Under the pieces are notes generated by a model that saw only the letters and a list, made by a program, of their open reading frames with translations, ran no database searches and was not told the origin of the DNA. From contig NCEF01000004.1 of the NCBI GenBank assembly GCA_002280565.1, forward strand, positions 90,258-154,257: a stretch of 64,000 bases of DNA, read 5' to 3'. Positions 36,223 through 46,661 of this stretch are shown here, in pieces. This DNA is from Sphingomonas sp. 32-66-10. GTDB taxonomy: Bacteria; Pseudomonadota; Alphaproteobacteria; Sphingomonadales; Sphingomonadaceae. Each line of letters opens with the position of its first letter. Position 1 is the first letter of the stretch. The translations under genes and the position numbers were made by a program.

Positions 36223-36690
36223 ATGAATTGGGACTCGGTCAGGTTGTTCGCCTTTAGCGCCGCGCTGGTCGCGGCCCCCGCAACTTCCGCACAGGAGCTG
36301 TCATTGTCGTGCGAAGGTGCGATGCGCGGCATGTTCAAGGATCGGTCAGCCGGCGGCATGGCCACGGACAATCAGGGCAATGTCATCACAGGTGGCGGAA
36401 GCTCTTCTCGCTACTCCGACATCCCGACAGTTGCTCAGTTTGAAATGGCGGGCGGGAACGCTCGCCTGAATTTGCCTCAGCCGCCCACTTGTAGCATTTG
36501 CGTCGGCGAGAAGGGGTGGCGAAACGTCAAGCAGCTCTCTGTGAGCGATACTCGCATCACAGGCAAAATCACTTACGGTATGTTTTCTGGTACCACGTTT
36601 GAGATTGACCGCCGCACTGGAGTTATGACCAGCGAAAACGGGTTCCATGGGCAGTGCAAGGCGATCGATCTGACTAAACGTCAATTCTAG
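36223..36690 (+). CDS. Secreted protein of unknown function
   Basis: 155 residues. A signal peptide of about 23 residues ends at APATSAQ. The mature domain has Cys at the start (LSLSCEGAMRG), a PTCSICVG pair and a late GQCKAID, and a Gly/Ser-rich turn (ITGGGSSSRYSD). No family recognised. The sequence is clearly more AT-rich than the surrounding genes, and it lies on the opposite strand between surf1 and thrC, so it is probably a later insertion. ATG 36223 follows GGGACGAG. Confidence 0.65.
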   Translation: MNWDSVRLFAFSAALVAAPATSAQELSLSCEGAMRGMFKDRSAGGMATDNQGNVITGGGSSSRYSDIPTVAQFEMAGGNARLNLPQPPTCSICVGEKGWRNVKQLSVSDTRITGKITYGMFSGTTFEIDRRTGVMTSENGFHGQCKAIDLTKRQF

Positions 36691-36768
36691 AGCGCTTCGC
36701 CCCGGCAATAGCCGCGGCAACTTCGCGCTAACAAGACTTCTTCACGCCTTAGCGCCTTTGTGCGCTAA

Positions 36769-37389
36769 TCAACCCTTCTTCCGCCCCCGCCGCCGCAGCG
36801 CCAGCAAGTAGATCACCACCGCGATCCCGGCGAACAGGAACCATTGCACCGCATAGGCCAAGTGGTTGTTCGGAACGCTCGACGGGTCGGGCGGGGCGCT
36901 GGCGGACAGGCCCGGCGCGGGGGCGTCGGCGACGAGCATCAGGTTGCGCGGCGGGCGCTTCGCGAACAGCGAGGCGAGCAGCGGCGTCGAATCGGGGGCG
37001 TGAGTGATGATGCCGGTGACCGGGCCGCCCTTCCATGCCGGCTTCACCCCGGGGGCGCTGCTGACGCCCATGTCGACCTTGACGCTCATCCCCTCTGCCC
37101 CGGTGCGGCAGTCGGCGAGGTGGCGCCAGCCGCTCTTGCCACTGGCGTCGCGCCCCGCCTGTTCGCTCCAGCTTGCCACTTCGAGGCACATCAGCCCGGC
37201 GCGGCGGAACAGATGTTCGTCGCCGACCGGCGGGCTGGGAAAGGTCATCGCGGGCAGGTCGCGATTGGCGGACAGCCGGGCGAGCTGCACCGCCTTTTCC
37301 CCGCGCCGGTCGAGCTGCCAGATGCCAAGGCCGATCATCGCTGCGACGGCGAGGCCGACCAGGATGGTGGGAAACAGCGGGAGCTTCAC
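36769..37389 (-). CDS. SURF1-family oxidase assembly factor
   Basis: 206 residues. SURF1 proteins help insert heme a into cytochrome oxidase subunit I. Two membrane helices, at about 8-25 and 180-200, bracket a periplasmic domain. The start GLGIWQLDRRGEK and the end NNHLAYAVQWFLFAGIAVVIYLLALRRR are both family signatures. Start overlaps the DUF983 stop (ATGA). Last gene of the oxidase cluster on this strand. Confidence 0.9.
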   Translation of the reverse strand: MKLPLFPTILVGLAVAAMIGLGIWQLDRRGEKAVQLARLSANRDLPAMTFPSPPVGDEHLFRRAGLMCLEVASWSEQAGRDASGKSGWRHLADCRTGAEGMSVKVDMGVSSAPGVKPAWKGGPVTGIITHAPDSTPLLASLFAKRPPRNLMLVADAPAPGLSASAPPDPSSVPNNHLAYAVQWFLFAGIAVVIYLLALRRRGRKKG

Positions 37390-37760
37390 GCCTCGGGGTC
37401 CTTCAACCGCCCCTCACGCGCGGCGTTGCGATATTCGAGCGCGAGCAGTGCGCCCTTGGCCCAGCGCAGGCTGAAGATCACCAGCAGCAGGGTGAGCGGG
37501 GGCCAGATCAGCAAATGCAGCCATAACGGCGGTTCGGCCGCCAGCTCGAGCCAGACCGAGAGGACGACGATGATCGTGCCGACGATCAGGGTCAGGAACG
37601 CCGCCGGGCCATCGCCGACGTTGAACGCGGCATAGTCGAGCCCGCACTTCGGGCAGCGATCGGCGAACTTGACCCAGCCTGCAAATAGCGAGGGCGCGCC
37701 GCATTGCGGACACGCCCCCTTGAATGCCGACTCCGTAACCGGAGGTGCGGTATGGCTCAT
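37386..37760 (-). CDS. DUF983 zinc-ribbon membrane protein
   Basis: 124 residues. Two CxxC pairs (GACPQCGA, DRCPKCGLDY) form a zinc ribbon in the first 50 residues, followed by two hydrophobic helices (about 58-77 and 84-103). DUF983 genes are regular members of alphaproteobacterial oxidase clusters, between subunit III and SURF1, as here; the role is unknown but may be in assembly. ATG 37760 overlaps the ctaE stop, and its own stop overlaps the surf1 start. Confidence 0.88.
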   Translation of the reverse strand: MSHTAPPVTESAFKGACPQCGAPSLFAGWVKFADRCPKCGLDYAAFNVGDGPAAFLTLIVGTIIVVLSVWLELAAEPPLWLHLLIWPPLTLLLVIFSLRWAKGALLALEYRNAAREGRLKDPEA

Positions 37761-38665
37761 CCCGCGTGGACCGGCGCGCCCCAGCCGCCCCACACATAGA
37801 CGGTGACGAAAAGGAACAGCCACACCACGTCGACGAAATGCCAGTACCAGGCAGCGGCTTCGAAGCCGAAATGCTGGCGCGGGGTGAAATCGCCCTGATA
37901 GGTCCGCAGCAGGCAGACCATCAGGAAGATGGTGCCGACGATGACATGGAAGCCGTGGAAACCGGTCGCCATGTAGAAGGCCGAGGAATAGTTGGTCTTG
38001 CCGAACACGAACGGCGCATGGGCATATTCATACGCCTGCACGCCCGAGAAGATCAGGCCGAGGATGATCGTCAGCCACAGGCCCTTCTTGACCACGTCAT
38101 TCTCACCCACGCCGATCGCGCCCCACAGGCCGCGCAGCGCACCGCCGCGCTGGTTGTGGATCAGGCCGTGATGCGCCCAGGTGATGGTCGTGCCCGAGAG
38201 CAGCAGGATGAAGGTGTTGAGCAACGGCAGCTGGAACGCGTCGAGCACTTCCATGCCCTTGGGCGGGAATTGCGCGGCAATGTTCTGTGCCACCTCGACC
38301 ACGCTGGCATGTTCGCCACTCACCGCGATCGCGGCGGGGAACAGCGCATAGTTGAACCATGCCCAGAACCAGCCGACGAAGAACATCACTTCCGACGCGA
38401 TGAACAGGATCATACCATAGCGCAGGTGCAGCTGAACGACCGGGGTATGGTCGCCGGCATTGGCTTCCTTGATCACGTCGACCCACCACGACGCCATGCA
38501 GAACAGCACGGCGGCGAGGCCCGACATCATAACCCAGAAGCCCGACGGATGCTCCTTCATGTACATGAGGCCGCCAACCGCCAGCCACAGAGCGGCGAGC
38601 GAGCTGAGCATCGGCCACGGGCTGGGCGGGAGAATGTGATAGTCGTGGTTCTTGGCGCCTGCCAT
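37757..38665 (-). CDS. ctaE: Cytochrome c oxidase subunit III
   Basis: Seven-helix core subunit of the aa3 oxidase, 302 residues. Seen are KNHDYHILPPSPWP at the start, RYGMILFIASEVMFFVGWFWAWF with the conserved Glu, LLLSGTTITWAHHGL, and the final HFGFEAAAWYWHFVDVVWLFLF. Subunit III supports proton uptake and stability. Lies between ctaG and DUF983 in the usual order. The ATG is 41 bases after the ctaG stop. Confidence 0.97.
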   Translation of the reverse strand: MAGAKNHDYHILPPSPWPMLSSLAALWLAVGGLMYMKEHPSGFWVMMSGLAAVLFCMASWWVDVIKEANAGDHTPVVQLHLRYGMILFIASEVMFFVGWFWAWFNYALFPAAIAVSGEHASVVEVAQNIAAQFPPKGMEVLDAFQLPLLNTFILLLSGTTITWAHHGLIHNQRGGALRGLWGAIGVGENDVVKKGLWLTIILGLIFSGVQAYEYAHAPFVFGKTNYSSAFYMATGFHGFHVIVGTIFLMVCLLRTYQGDFTPRQHFGFEAAAWYWHFVDVVWLFLFVTVYVWGGWGAPVHAG

Positions 38666-38706
38666 CGTCCGTCCCTGTTCGTTTCTGGCGTTGTTCGTCG
38701 GCTTCC

Positions 38707-39258
38707 CTAGCCCTTGGGCTTGGCGGAATCCACTGGGTAAAATGTGTAGGAGAGCGTGATCTTTTGAATGTCCTTCGTATCCGGATCGGTCAGGATCTTC
38801 GGATCGATGAAATAGATCACCGGCATGCGCACCGTCTCACCGGGCTGAAGCGTCTGTTCGGTGAAGCAGAAGCACTGGATCTTGCTGAAATATTTGCCCG
38901 CTGCCTCGGGCGTGACGTTGTAGGTCGCGGTGCCGGTGATCGGCACGGTGCCAGTGTTGGTCGCGGTGTAGAAGGCCATGTCACGCGCGCCGATCGAGAT
39001 GGTGTCAGACGCGAGTTCGGGCTTGAACTTCCAGGTCAGCGCCGGGCTGACATTGGAATCGAACGCGACGGTGATCTTGCCGTCGACCGCCCCGGGGGCC
39101 GCTTCCGCGCGCATCGTCGTGCCGCCGAAACCGGTGACCTGACAGAAGAGGCGGTAGAGTGGGACGCTGGCGAAGGCGAGGCCGGTCATGAAGAGAACGC
39201 CGAGCACCGCCAGCATTGCGGTGCGTTGTTTCCGATCCTGGGGGAGGGCTGCGATCAT
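38707..39258 (-). CDS. ctaG: Cytochrome c oxidase assembly protein CtaG/Cox11
   Basis: Copper chaperone that delivers copper to the Cu-B site of subunit I. 183 residues: one N-terminal membrane helix (about 14-34) and a periplasmic immunoglobulin-like domain. The copper ligands are in KIQCFCFTEQTLQPGE, and MPVIYFIDP follows. The length and the N-terminal FCQVTGFGGTT are typical. It follows the 48-residue membrane protein at 39266, separated by seven bases. Confidence 0.95.
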   Translation of the reverse strand: MIAALPQDRKQRTAMLAVLGVLFMTGLAFASVPLYRLFCQVTGFGGTTMRAEAAPGAVDGKITVAFDSNVSPALTWKFKPELASDTISIGARDMAFYTATNTGTVPITGTATYNVTPEAAGKYFSKIQCFCFTEQTLQPGETVRMPVIYFIDPKILTDPDTKDIQKITLSYTFYPVDSAKPKG

Positions 39259-39265
39259 CTGGCTC

Positions 39266-39412
39266 TCACTGCGCGCGAAGGGGCATGCCGGCCTGAATCT
39301 TCACGATGCTGATCGCGAAGACCAGGATGACGAAGGCGAACAACAGGATCGCGAGTATGCGGGCACGCGATTTCTGGCGGGCCTGGATCAGCTCTTGGTC
39401 GTCGGGGGTCAT
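39266..39412 (-). CDS. 48-residue single-span membrane protein (CoxF-like position)
   Basis: Encodes 48 residues starting [18 protein letters not shown], then one membrane helix (about 19-37), then a short [11 protein letters not shown] tail. Charge distribution places the N-terminus in the cytoplasm. The ATG overlaps the ctaB stop (ATGA) and the stop lies seven bases before ctaG. A tiny single-span gene at this place is common in alphaproteobacterial oxidase operons (CoxF or similar). Role unproven; probably oxidase assembly. Confidence 0.75.
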   Translation of the reverse strand: MTPDDQELIQARQKSRARILAILLFAFVILVFAISIVKIQAGMPLRAQ

Positions 39413-40311
39413 GCCATCATCCTATCGGCGGCAACCGCGCCAAACAATATGAAGAGATACGAGATCGAATAGGCGAACAGGCGCTTTTCGGGCTTCATCG
39501 CGTCATTTTCACGCGCCATCCGCGTCGCGACGTGCAGGGCCAGCAGGCCGAACAAAACGGTCGTGGCGATCGAGACGATGCCATAGAGGCTCCCGGTCAG
39601 GCCGAGCGGCCAGGGCGCGATCGCCGCGACCGCCATCGGAATGGTGTAGAGGCCAATCTGGACCCGCGTCGCCTTCTCTCCCGCCACGACCGGCAGCATC
39701 GGCACCCCGGCATTGGCGTAATCGGTCTTCACGAACAGCGCGAGCGCCCAGAAATGCGGGGGGGTCCACAGGAAGACCAGGCCGAACAGCAGCACCGGCA
39801 ACAGCGCGACATCGCCAGTCGCCGCGGCCCAGCCGATCAGCGGCGGGAAGGCACCGGCCGCGCCGCCGATCACGATATTCTGCGGCGTGCGGCGCTTGAG
39901 CCAGACGGTGTAGACCAGAACGTAGAACAGGATCGACAGCAGCAGGATGCCGGCGGCGACATAATTGACCGCCAGCCCCATCAGGATGACCGACAGCGCG
40001 GCGACGCCGACGCCGAAATGCAGCGCCGACTGGCGGTCCATGCGTCCGGCGGGCAGCGGGCGGCCCTGCGTCCGCTTCATCTTGGCGTCGAGGTCCGCCT
40101 CATACCATTGGTTGAGCGCCCCGGCCGCACCTGCGCCAAGCGCGATGCACAGGATCGCTGTGAAGCCGATCACGGGATGGATCGGAACGGGCGCGGCGAG
40201 CATTCCGCACAGGCCGGTGAATACGACCAGGCTCATCACGCGCGGCTTGGTCAGCGCAAGGAAGTCGCGCCAGTCGGCGGGGATGGTCAGGGCGTGGTTG
40301 GCGACGGACAT
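39409..40311 (-). CDS. ctaB: Protoheme IX farnesyltransferase (heme O synthase)
   Basis: Attaches the farnesyl group to heme B giving heme O, the precursor of heme A. 300 residues with about nine helices of the UbiA superfamily. The two Asp-rich motifs are present: [21 protein letters not shown] and [13 protein letters not shown] in the second loop with [14 protein letters not shown] chose ATG 40311; the open frame to 40560 runs back into the desaturase gene and is not credible. The gap to the desaturase is 41 bases. Confidence 0.95.
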   Translation of the reverse strand: MSVANHALTIPADWRDFLALTKPRVMSLVVFTGLCGMLAAPVPIHPVIGFTAILCIALGAGAAGALNQWYEADLDAKMKRTQGRPLPAGRMDRQSALHFGVGVAALSVILMGLAVNYVAAGILLLSILFYVLVYTVWLKRRTPQNIVIGGAAGAFPPLIGWAAATGDVALLPVLLFGLVFLWTPPHFWALALFVKTDYANAGVPMLPVVAGEKATRVQIGLYTIPMAVAAIAPWPLGLTGSLYGIVSIATTVLFGLLALHVATRMARENDAMKPEKRLFAYSISYLFILFGAVAADRMMA

Positions 40312-40352
40312 TTGTGGGGGGCTATAGGCGCGGTTGGGGCGCGGGGGAAGAG

Positions 40353-41267
40353 TCAGGGGAACACGGGATCGAGCTTGCGCCGACGTCCCACCATGCCGGC
40401 CGGCGTTCGGATGTCCCACGCGAGGCCGAGACGGGCGAGAAGAAGGATGAACATATAGCCCCAGTCGCTCTGGCCGGGGTGGATGCCAATGCGCGCCGAG
40501 CCCGGAAACGCATGGTGGTTGTTGTGCCATGCCTCCCCCATTGTCGGGATCGCCGCCCAAGGCACATCATGTGCCTGAACCCCGGCGTCGCGCACCAGCC
40601 AGCTTTGCGGCCCACGGCGATGGGCCAGATGGCCGACGAACCAGTGACCGGTGACGCACATGCTGACCCGGAGGCAGACACCCCAGACCACCCATGCCCA
40701 GCCGCCGATCGCGAACAGCACCAGAGCAAGCGGGAGTTGGTGCCAGCGCCAAGTACGTTCGAGCCAGCGATAGGCGCGACTCTCACCCGTCGCGCCGGGA
40801 TCGAAGCCGGGCGGATGATCGAGGACGAGGCGGCAGTGAAGCTGCCACCATGCATCCTTGAGCATCGATTCGCGATGCGCCAGATAAGGATGGCAGTCAG
40901 GCTGACGTTGCGCCCAATCGCGCAGGTCGTGCGTGCGAATCATCCCGATCGGCCCGGCCAGACCCACCAGAACACCCGCATACACCAGCGCGAATTCAAG
41001 CCATCGGGGGCAGTCGAAACTGCGATGAATCAATCGGCGGTGCATTCCGACGCTATGTCCCGCGAGCAACGTGGCCCCCGTGAGCACGACGAAGATGGCA
41101 ACGGCGCTCCAACTGATCGTCAAGGGAGCCCCGACAAGCACAACGCCGAGCATGCCTCCGTTCCAGAGCGAGATCCCGGGGTCCCACCGCACGACGCCTG
41201 CAACTGGTGAGCAGCCGGGCACCTCAACGATGGATCGCACCGGTGGATCGTCGTCGAACGCAGTCAT
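40353..41267 (-). CDS. Fatty acid desaturase-family membrane protein
   Basis: 304 residues of the di-iron membrane desaturase superfamily. Four hydrophobic helices (about 38-72, 88-110, 170-205, 270-290). Histidine boxes: [15 protein letters not shown] (about 70-84), a degenerate second box around RTHDLRDW (about 111-118), and [14 protein letters not shown] late. It resembles acyl-CoA delta-9 desaturases, though the second box lacks the usual HRxHH. It sits between ctaB and ctaD, where it interrupts the oxidase operon, and is divergent from an ArsR regulator with an operator-like repeat between them. Confidence 0.78.
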   Translation of the reverse strand: MTAFDDDPPVRSIVEVPGCSPVAGVVRWDPGISLWNGGMLGVVLVGAPLTISWSAVAIFVVLTGATLLAGHSVGMHRRLIHRSFDCPRWLEFALVYAGVLVGLAGPIGMIRTHDLRDWAQRQPDCHPYLAHRESMLKDAWWQLHCRLVLDHPPGFDPGATGESRAYRWLERTWRWHQLPLALVLFAIGGWAWVVWGVCLRVSMCVTGHWFVGHLAHRRGPQSWLVRDAGVQAHDVPWAAIPTMGEAWHNNHHAFPGSARIGIHPGQSDWGYMFILLLARLGLAWDIRTPAGMVGRRRKLDPVFP

Positions 41268-41287
41268 GGCAGCCGACTCCCAATTAA

Positions 41288-41311
41288 TTAGGTAATAGCT
41301 TAATTATCTAA
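41288..41311. promoter_or_regulatory. Operator-like inverted repeat between desaturase and arsR
   Basis: TTAGGTAAT (41288-41296) and ATTATCTAA (41303-41311) form a nine-base inverted repeat with one mismatch and a six-base spacer, in a strikingly AT-rich patch. It sits between the two divergent genes, where an ArsR-family dimer would bind, so it may control both. Confidence 0.6.
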
Positions 41312-41353
41312 ATGCCGTTGTCAATCGCCGCAGCAGCCCATAGGTTGTCAGCG

Positions 41354-41674
41354 ATGCAGAAGGTTTTCGAAGCGCTGGCGTCGGCACCGCGCCGCAAGAT
41401 TCTCGCCTATCTTTCCGAGGCTGAACTCAGCGCGGGGGAAGTTGCCGCGCGCTTCGAGATGTCGAAGCCAGCGGTCTCACAGCATTTATCCATCCTCGAA
41501 AACGCCGGACTGATCAGCAGCGAGAAGCGCGGACAATATGTCTATTACAGGCTGGTCCCGGACGCGCTGGCAAACACGTTGAATGGCTATGTGCAGCAGG
41601 TGTGCCCTGTCTCGCGCCCACTGAAGGCGGAGAGCACGCGGATCGCGCGGGATCGCGAACGCGACAGCGAGTAG
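41354..41674 (+). CDS. ArsR-family transcriptional regulator
   Basis: 106-residue winged-helix repressor starting MQKVFEALASAPRRKILAYL, with the recognition helix in AARFEMSKPAVSQHLSILENAGLI and the wing in EKRGQYVYYRL. The metal-binding CxC of arsenic and cadmium sensors is absent; a lone Cys (QQVCPVS) lies near the end, so it is not an obvious metal sensor. ATG 41354 gives the normal family length; ATG 41312 would leave no room for a ribosome site beside the operator. Likely regulates itself and the divergent desaturase. Confidence 0.8.
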   Translation: MQKVFEALASAPRRKILAYLSEAELSAGEVAARFEMSKPAVSQHLSILENAGLISSEKRGQYVYYRLVPDALANTLNGYVQQVCPVSRPLKAESTRIARDRERDSE

Positions 41675-41696
41675 GCCGGGACGCGCCTGCCAAAGC

Positions 41697-41728
41697 AAAA
41701 CGCCCCGGAGTTTCCCCCGGGGCGTTTC
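41697..41728. terminator. Bidirectional terminator between arsR and ctaD
   Basis: ACGCCCCGG (41700-41708) pairs with CCGGGGCGT (41717-41725), with AAA on the left and TTTC on the right, so it can end both the arsR mRNA (plus) and the ctaC-ctaD mRNA (minus). It separates ctaCD from the rest of the oxidase genes. Confidence 0.8.
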
Positions 41729-41749
41729 GTAGTTCAGCCGTCGCCGACC

Positions 41750-43429
<1,680 letters not shown>

Positions 43430-44596
43430 TTACTGATCCGTGTTGCCGGTAGCGGCTTGATTGGTAGTGGCGCCGGTGTCGGTCGCCTCGACGGTCGCAT
43501 TGCCGGTGGCGACGATGGCGTTCGCCGGGGTCGCGGTGTCGTCGGCAGCGTCGCTGCCCGGCTGGGCCGGGGCGGCGGCAGACGGCTTGTTTGCCGACGG
43601 CATGGTGCCGCCCTTGGCCGCGATCCATTGCGCGAAGACCTCAGGGCTCACCGCCTCGACCACGATCGGCATATAGGCGTGACGCGCGCCGCACAGCTCG
43701 CTGCACTGGCCGAAATAGACGCCGGGCTTGTCGACGGTGAAGCTGGTTTCGTTGAGGCGGCCGGGGATCGCGTCCATCTTGATCCAGAAGGCAGGGACCG
43801 CCCAGCTGTGGATCACGTCATTGGCGGTGGCGATCAGGCGGATCGGGGTGCCGACCGGCACGACGATACGATTGTCGACCGCAAGCAGGCGCGGACCGTC
43901 GACATCGGTGCGGAAGCGCTCGCCGGCCTTAACCTCGCTCTGCTCCTTGAGCATGTTGGCAGTGATCGAAATGCCGCCATGGTCGGGATATTCGTACGAC
44001 CAATACCATTGGTTGCCGATCGCCTTGATCGTCACGGCATTGTCGGGCGCGGGCTTGAACTGCTTGGCGAGCAGCGCGATCGATGGCCAGGCGATGAAGG
44101 CGAGGATCAGCACCGGCACCGCGGTCCAGATGATCTCGATCAGCGTGTTGTGGCTGGTCTTCGAGGGAACCGGGTTGGCCTTGCGGCGGTAGCGGACGAT
44201 CGTCCATGCCAGCAGGATCAGCACGAAGATCGAGATCGCGGTGATGATCGGCAGCAGGATGTTATTGTGGAAGCCCGCCGCGCTCTCACCCAGCTTGGTC
44301 GCCTGCGGCTGGATCCCGAGCTTACCATCGACCGGCATGCCGATGCCTGCGACCGGCCCGTTCTTGTGCGTGCCGTCGGGGTTGAGCGTGGGGTCGGCGA
44401 CCTTCGCTTCCGCAGGAGCAGCCGTCGCGGCTTGTTCGACCGGGTTGCCCGGAGCGGGAACCGCCGCCGGAGTCGCCACCGTCACGGGCGCGGGCACCAC
44501 GGGGGCCGCTGCCACCGGTGCCTGAGCCTGGGCCATGCCCCCGGCGAGCGCGAGGCCCGCAGCCAGCACGATCGCCTTCAATCCATGCATGCGCAT
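43430..44596 (-). CDS. ctaC: Cytochrome c oxidase subunit II
   Basis: Carries the Cu-A centre that receives electrons from cytochrome c. 388 residues: signal peptide (cleaved near GMAQAQ), then an unusual Ala/Pro/Val-rich linker of about 45 residues, two membrane helices around residues 120-185, and the periplasmic cupredoxin domain with WYWSYEYPD and the Cu-A ligands in GQCSELCGARHAYMP. A further Ala/Thr-rich tail of about 60 residues follows. ATG 44596 is chosen because it precedes a normal signal peptide; the frame is open to 44860. First gene of the cluster on this strand. Confidence 0.96.
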   Translation of the reverse strand: MRMHGLKAIVLAAGLALAGGMAQAQAPVAAAPVVPAPVTVATPAAVPAPGNPVEQAATAAPAEAKVADPTLNPDGTHKNGPVAGIGMPVDGKLGIQPQATKLGESAAGFHNNILLPIITAISIFVLILLAWTIVRYRRKANPVPSKTSHNTLIEIIWTAVPVLILAFIAWPSIALLAKQFKPAPDNAVTIKAIGNQWYWSYEYPDHGGISITANMLKEQSEVKAGERFRTDVDGPRLLAVDNRIVVPVGTPIRLIATANDVIHSWAVPAFWIKMDAIPGRLNETSFTVDKPGVYFGQCSELCGARHAYMPIVVEAVSPEVFAQWIAAKGGTMPSANKPSAAAPAQPGSDAADDTATPANAIVATGNATVEATDTGATTNQAATGNTDQ

Positions 44597-44800
44597 CGTC
44601 TCAATCAACCCCTGTCCTTCTGGCCCCTGTGCGGGGGCGCCGGCTGTTCCGGTCGCGCGGACGCAATTCGCCCGTCGAGGCTGGCCTATAGCACCTCGCG
44701 CGCGCGCCTCAAGCTGTCCGCGGCTCTTTTTGATACCGTAGTTGCGGGGGGACGGCCCGGACCCTAGATGCTCGGGCAACGACAAGAGCGGGGTGAACGC

Positions 44801-45385
44801 GTGACCGAAGACGAGGTGCTGGGCGAATTCCGGGCGGCAGAGGCACTGCTGGAGGGGCACTTCATCCTGTCATCGGGGCTGCGCAGCCCACGTTACCTGC
44901 AATGCGCGCGCGTGCTGATGAACCCGCGTCGCGCCGCGCGGCTGGCGGAGGCGGTGGCGGCGAACATCCCCGGCGAGCTTCGCGCAAAGATCACCGCGGT
45001 CGTTTCCCCCGCGATAGGCGGCGTGATTGCCGGACAGGAAGTTGCCCGCGCGCTCGATGTCGATGCGATGTTCGTCGAACGCCCCACCGGCACCTTCGAG
45101 CTGCGTCGCGGCTTTCGCCTGACGCCGGGGCAGCAGGTGCTGATGATGGAAGACGTCGTCACCACCGGGCTCTCGTCGCGTGAGGCGATGAAAGCGATTG
45201 CCGAGGCGGGAGGCGAAGTGATCGCCGCCGCGTCGCTGGTCGACCGCTCGAACGGCACCGCCGATCTGGGCGTCCCCTTCTTCCCGCTGATCCGCCTCGA
45301 CGTGCCAAGCTATGCGGCCGACGCGCTTCCGCCCGAGCTGGCGGCGATCCCGGCGATCAAGCCTGGCAGCCGGGCGGCAGCGTGA
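44801..45385 (+). CDS. pyrE: Orotate phosphoribosyltransferase
   Basis: Makes orotidine 5'-phosphate from orotate and PRPP in pyrimidine synthesis. 194 residues with the PRPP-binding motif [13 protein letters not shown] (about residues 112-124) and family features [15 protein letters not shown] and [15 protein letters not shown] chose GTG 44801, which follows GAGCGGGGTG; ATG 44768 would add 11 residues. First gene of a long forward run; the next gene starts within its stop codon. The 204 bases to ctaC hold both divergent promoters. Confidence 0.93.
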   Translation: MTEDEVLGEFRAAEALLEGHFILSSGLRSPRYLQCARVLMNPRRAARLAEAVAANIPGELRAKITAVVSPAIGGVIAGQEVARALDVDAMFVERPTGTFELRRGFRLTPGQQVLMMEDVVTTGLSSREAMKAIAEAGGEVIAAASLVDRSNGTADLGVPFFPLIRLDVPSYAADALPPELAAIPAIKPGSRAAA

Positions 45386-46110
45386 TGGGGCACCTTCGCC
45401 TTGGCGTGAACATCGACCATGTCGCCACCGTGCGCAATGCGCGCGGCAGCGGCTATCCCGATCCGGTGCGCGCGGCGCTGCTGGCGGCAGAGGCCGGGGC
45501 GGACGGGATCACGGCGCATCTGCGCGAGGACCGGCGGCACATTACCGACGATGACATCGCGCGGCTGGCGGCGGAGCTGACCATTCCGCTCAACCTGGAG
45601 ATGGCGGCCACCGACGAGATGCTGGCGATTGCGCTGCGCCATCGCCCGCACGCCGCGTGCATCGTGCCCGAGCGGCGCGAGGAGCGCACGACCGAAGGCG
45701 GGCTGGACGCGGTGGGGCAACATAATGTGCTCGCGCCGATGGTGAGCGCGCTCAAGGGCGCGAATATCCGTGTGTCGCTGTTCATCGAGCCCGATCCGGC
45801 GCAGATCGAGGCGGCGATCCGGCTGGGCGCGCCGGTGATCGAGCTGCACACCGGCCGCTATTGCGAGCTGGAGGGTGCGGCGCAGACCGCCGAGCTGCGC
45901 CGCATCGCCGATGCCGCGGCGCTGGCGGCGAAGAACGGGATCGAGGTTCATGCAGGCCACGGCCTGACGTTCGACAATGTCGTGCCGATCGCCGCGATTC
46001 CGCAGCTGGCGGAGCTGAATATCGGGCATTTCCTGATCGGCGAGGCAATTTTCGACGGGCTGGCCCCGGTGGTGCAGCGGATGCGCGCGCTGATGGATGC
46101 AGCGCGGTGA
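45385..46110 (+). CDS. pdxJ: Pyridoxine 5'-phosphate synthase
   Basis: Condenses 1-deoxyxylulose 5-phosphate with 3-amino-2-oxopropyl phosphate to give pyridoxine 5'-phosphate. 241 residues, with [17 protein letters not shown] at the start, the [11 protein letters not shown] active-site loop, and [10 protein letters not shown] with the catalytic His. ATG 45385 shares its A with the pyrE TGA stop; GTG 45382 is the alternative. A degraded palindromic repeat separates it from acpS. Confidence 0.95.
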   Translation: MGHLRLGVNIDHVATVRNARGSGYPDPVRAALLAAEAGADGITAHLREDRRHITDDDIARLAAELTIPLNLEMAATDEMLAIALRHRPHAACIVPERREERTTEGGLDAVGQHNVLAPMVSALKGANIRVSLFIEPDPAQIEAAIRLGAPVIELHTGRYCELEGAAQTAELRRIADAAALAAKNGIEVHAGHGLTFDNVVPIAAIPQLAELNIGHFLIGEAIFDGLAPVVQRMRALMDAAR

Positions 46111-46133
46111 GGATTTTTGCGCCTGACGGCGCA

Positions 46134-46208
46134 GCGGCACCAGCCCGGCCACCCATTTCAGAATATCCTGCCGATGGGTGGCCGGGTGGGGGAGCGGGCT
46201 TGTGCCGC
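46134..46208. repeat. Degraded copy of the GGCCACCCA palindrome
   Basis: GCGGCAC..AGCCCGGCCACCCAT (46134-46156) faces ATGGGTGGCCGGG...GGGCTTGTGCCGC (46174-46208). The left arm lacks the CTCCCCCAC block kept in the right arm and in the copies at 22626 and 24692, and there is one mismatch, so the stem is interrupted by a nine-base bulge. It fills the gap between pdxJ and acpS. Confidence 0.8.
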
Positions 46209-46240
46209 ACTCCCGATCGCCAGATCGGGGCAAGAGCGTC

Positions 46241-46651
46241 GTGATCATCGGCATCGGATCCGACCTGTGCAACATCGAGCGGATCCAGTCGTCGCTCGAC
46301 CGGTTCGGCATGCGCTTTGAACAGCGGGTGTTCACCGAAGTCGAGCTGCGCAAGGCGGCACGGCGGCCGATGAACTATGCCGCAACGCTCGCGAAACGTT
46401 TTGCTGCCAAAGAAGCTTTTTCGAAGGCGGTCGGGACCGGTTTCAAGTCTGGCGTGTTCATGCGCGATATCGGCGTCGTCAACGCGCCGTCGGGTGCGCC
46501 GACGCTGGCGCTGACCGGGGGTGCCAAGGCGCGGCTTGACGCGATGACGCCGTCGGGTCACGTCGTGAAGGTGCACCTGACGCTGACCGACGACCATCCC
46601 TGGGCACAGGCGCTGGTGGTGATCGAGGCGCTGCCCGTGGCGGGCGAATAA
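46241..46651 (+). CDS. acpS: Holo-[acyl-carrier-protein] synthase
   Basis: Transfers phosphopantetheine from CoA to acyl carrier protein. 136 residues with [14 protein letters not shown] at the start (Mg-binding Asp), FTEVEL, and the signature [19 protein letters not shown] 46241 is chosen because the frame upstream runs into the repeat element; the ribosome site AAGAGC is weak. Lies between pdxJ and lepB, the usual order in this class. Confidence 0.94.
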   Translation: MIIGIGSDLCNIERIQSSLDRFGMRFEQRVFTEVELRKAARRPMNYAATLAKRFAAKEAFSKAVGTGFKSGVFMRDIGVVNAPSGAPTLALTGGAKARLDAMTPSGHVVKVHLTLTDDHPWAQALVVIEALPVAGE

Positions 46652-46661
46652 GAGAGACGGG

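Noticed and set aside
41312-41353. ATG 41312 as the arsR start
   Set aside because: It abuts the inverted repeat and leaves no ribosome site; the extra 14 residues are unlike the family N-terminus.
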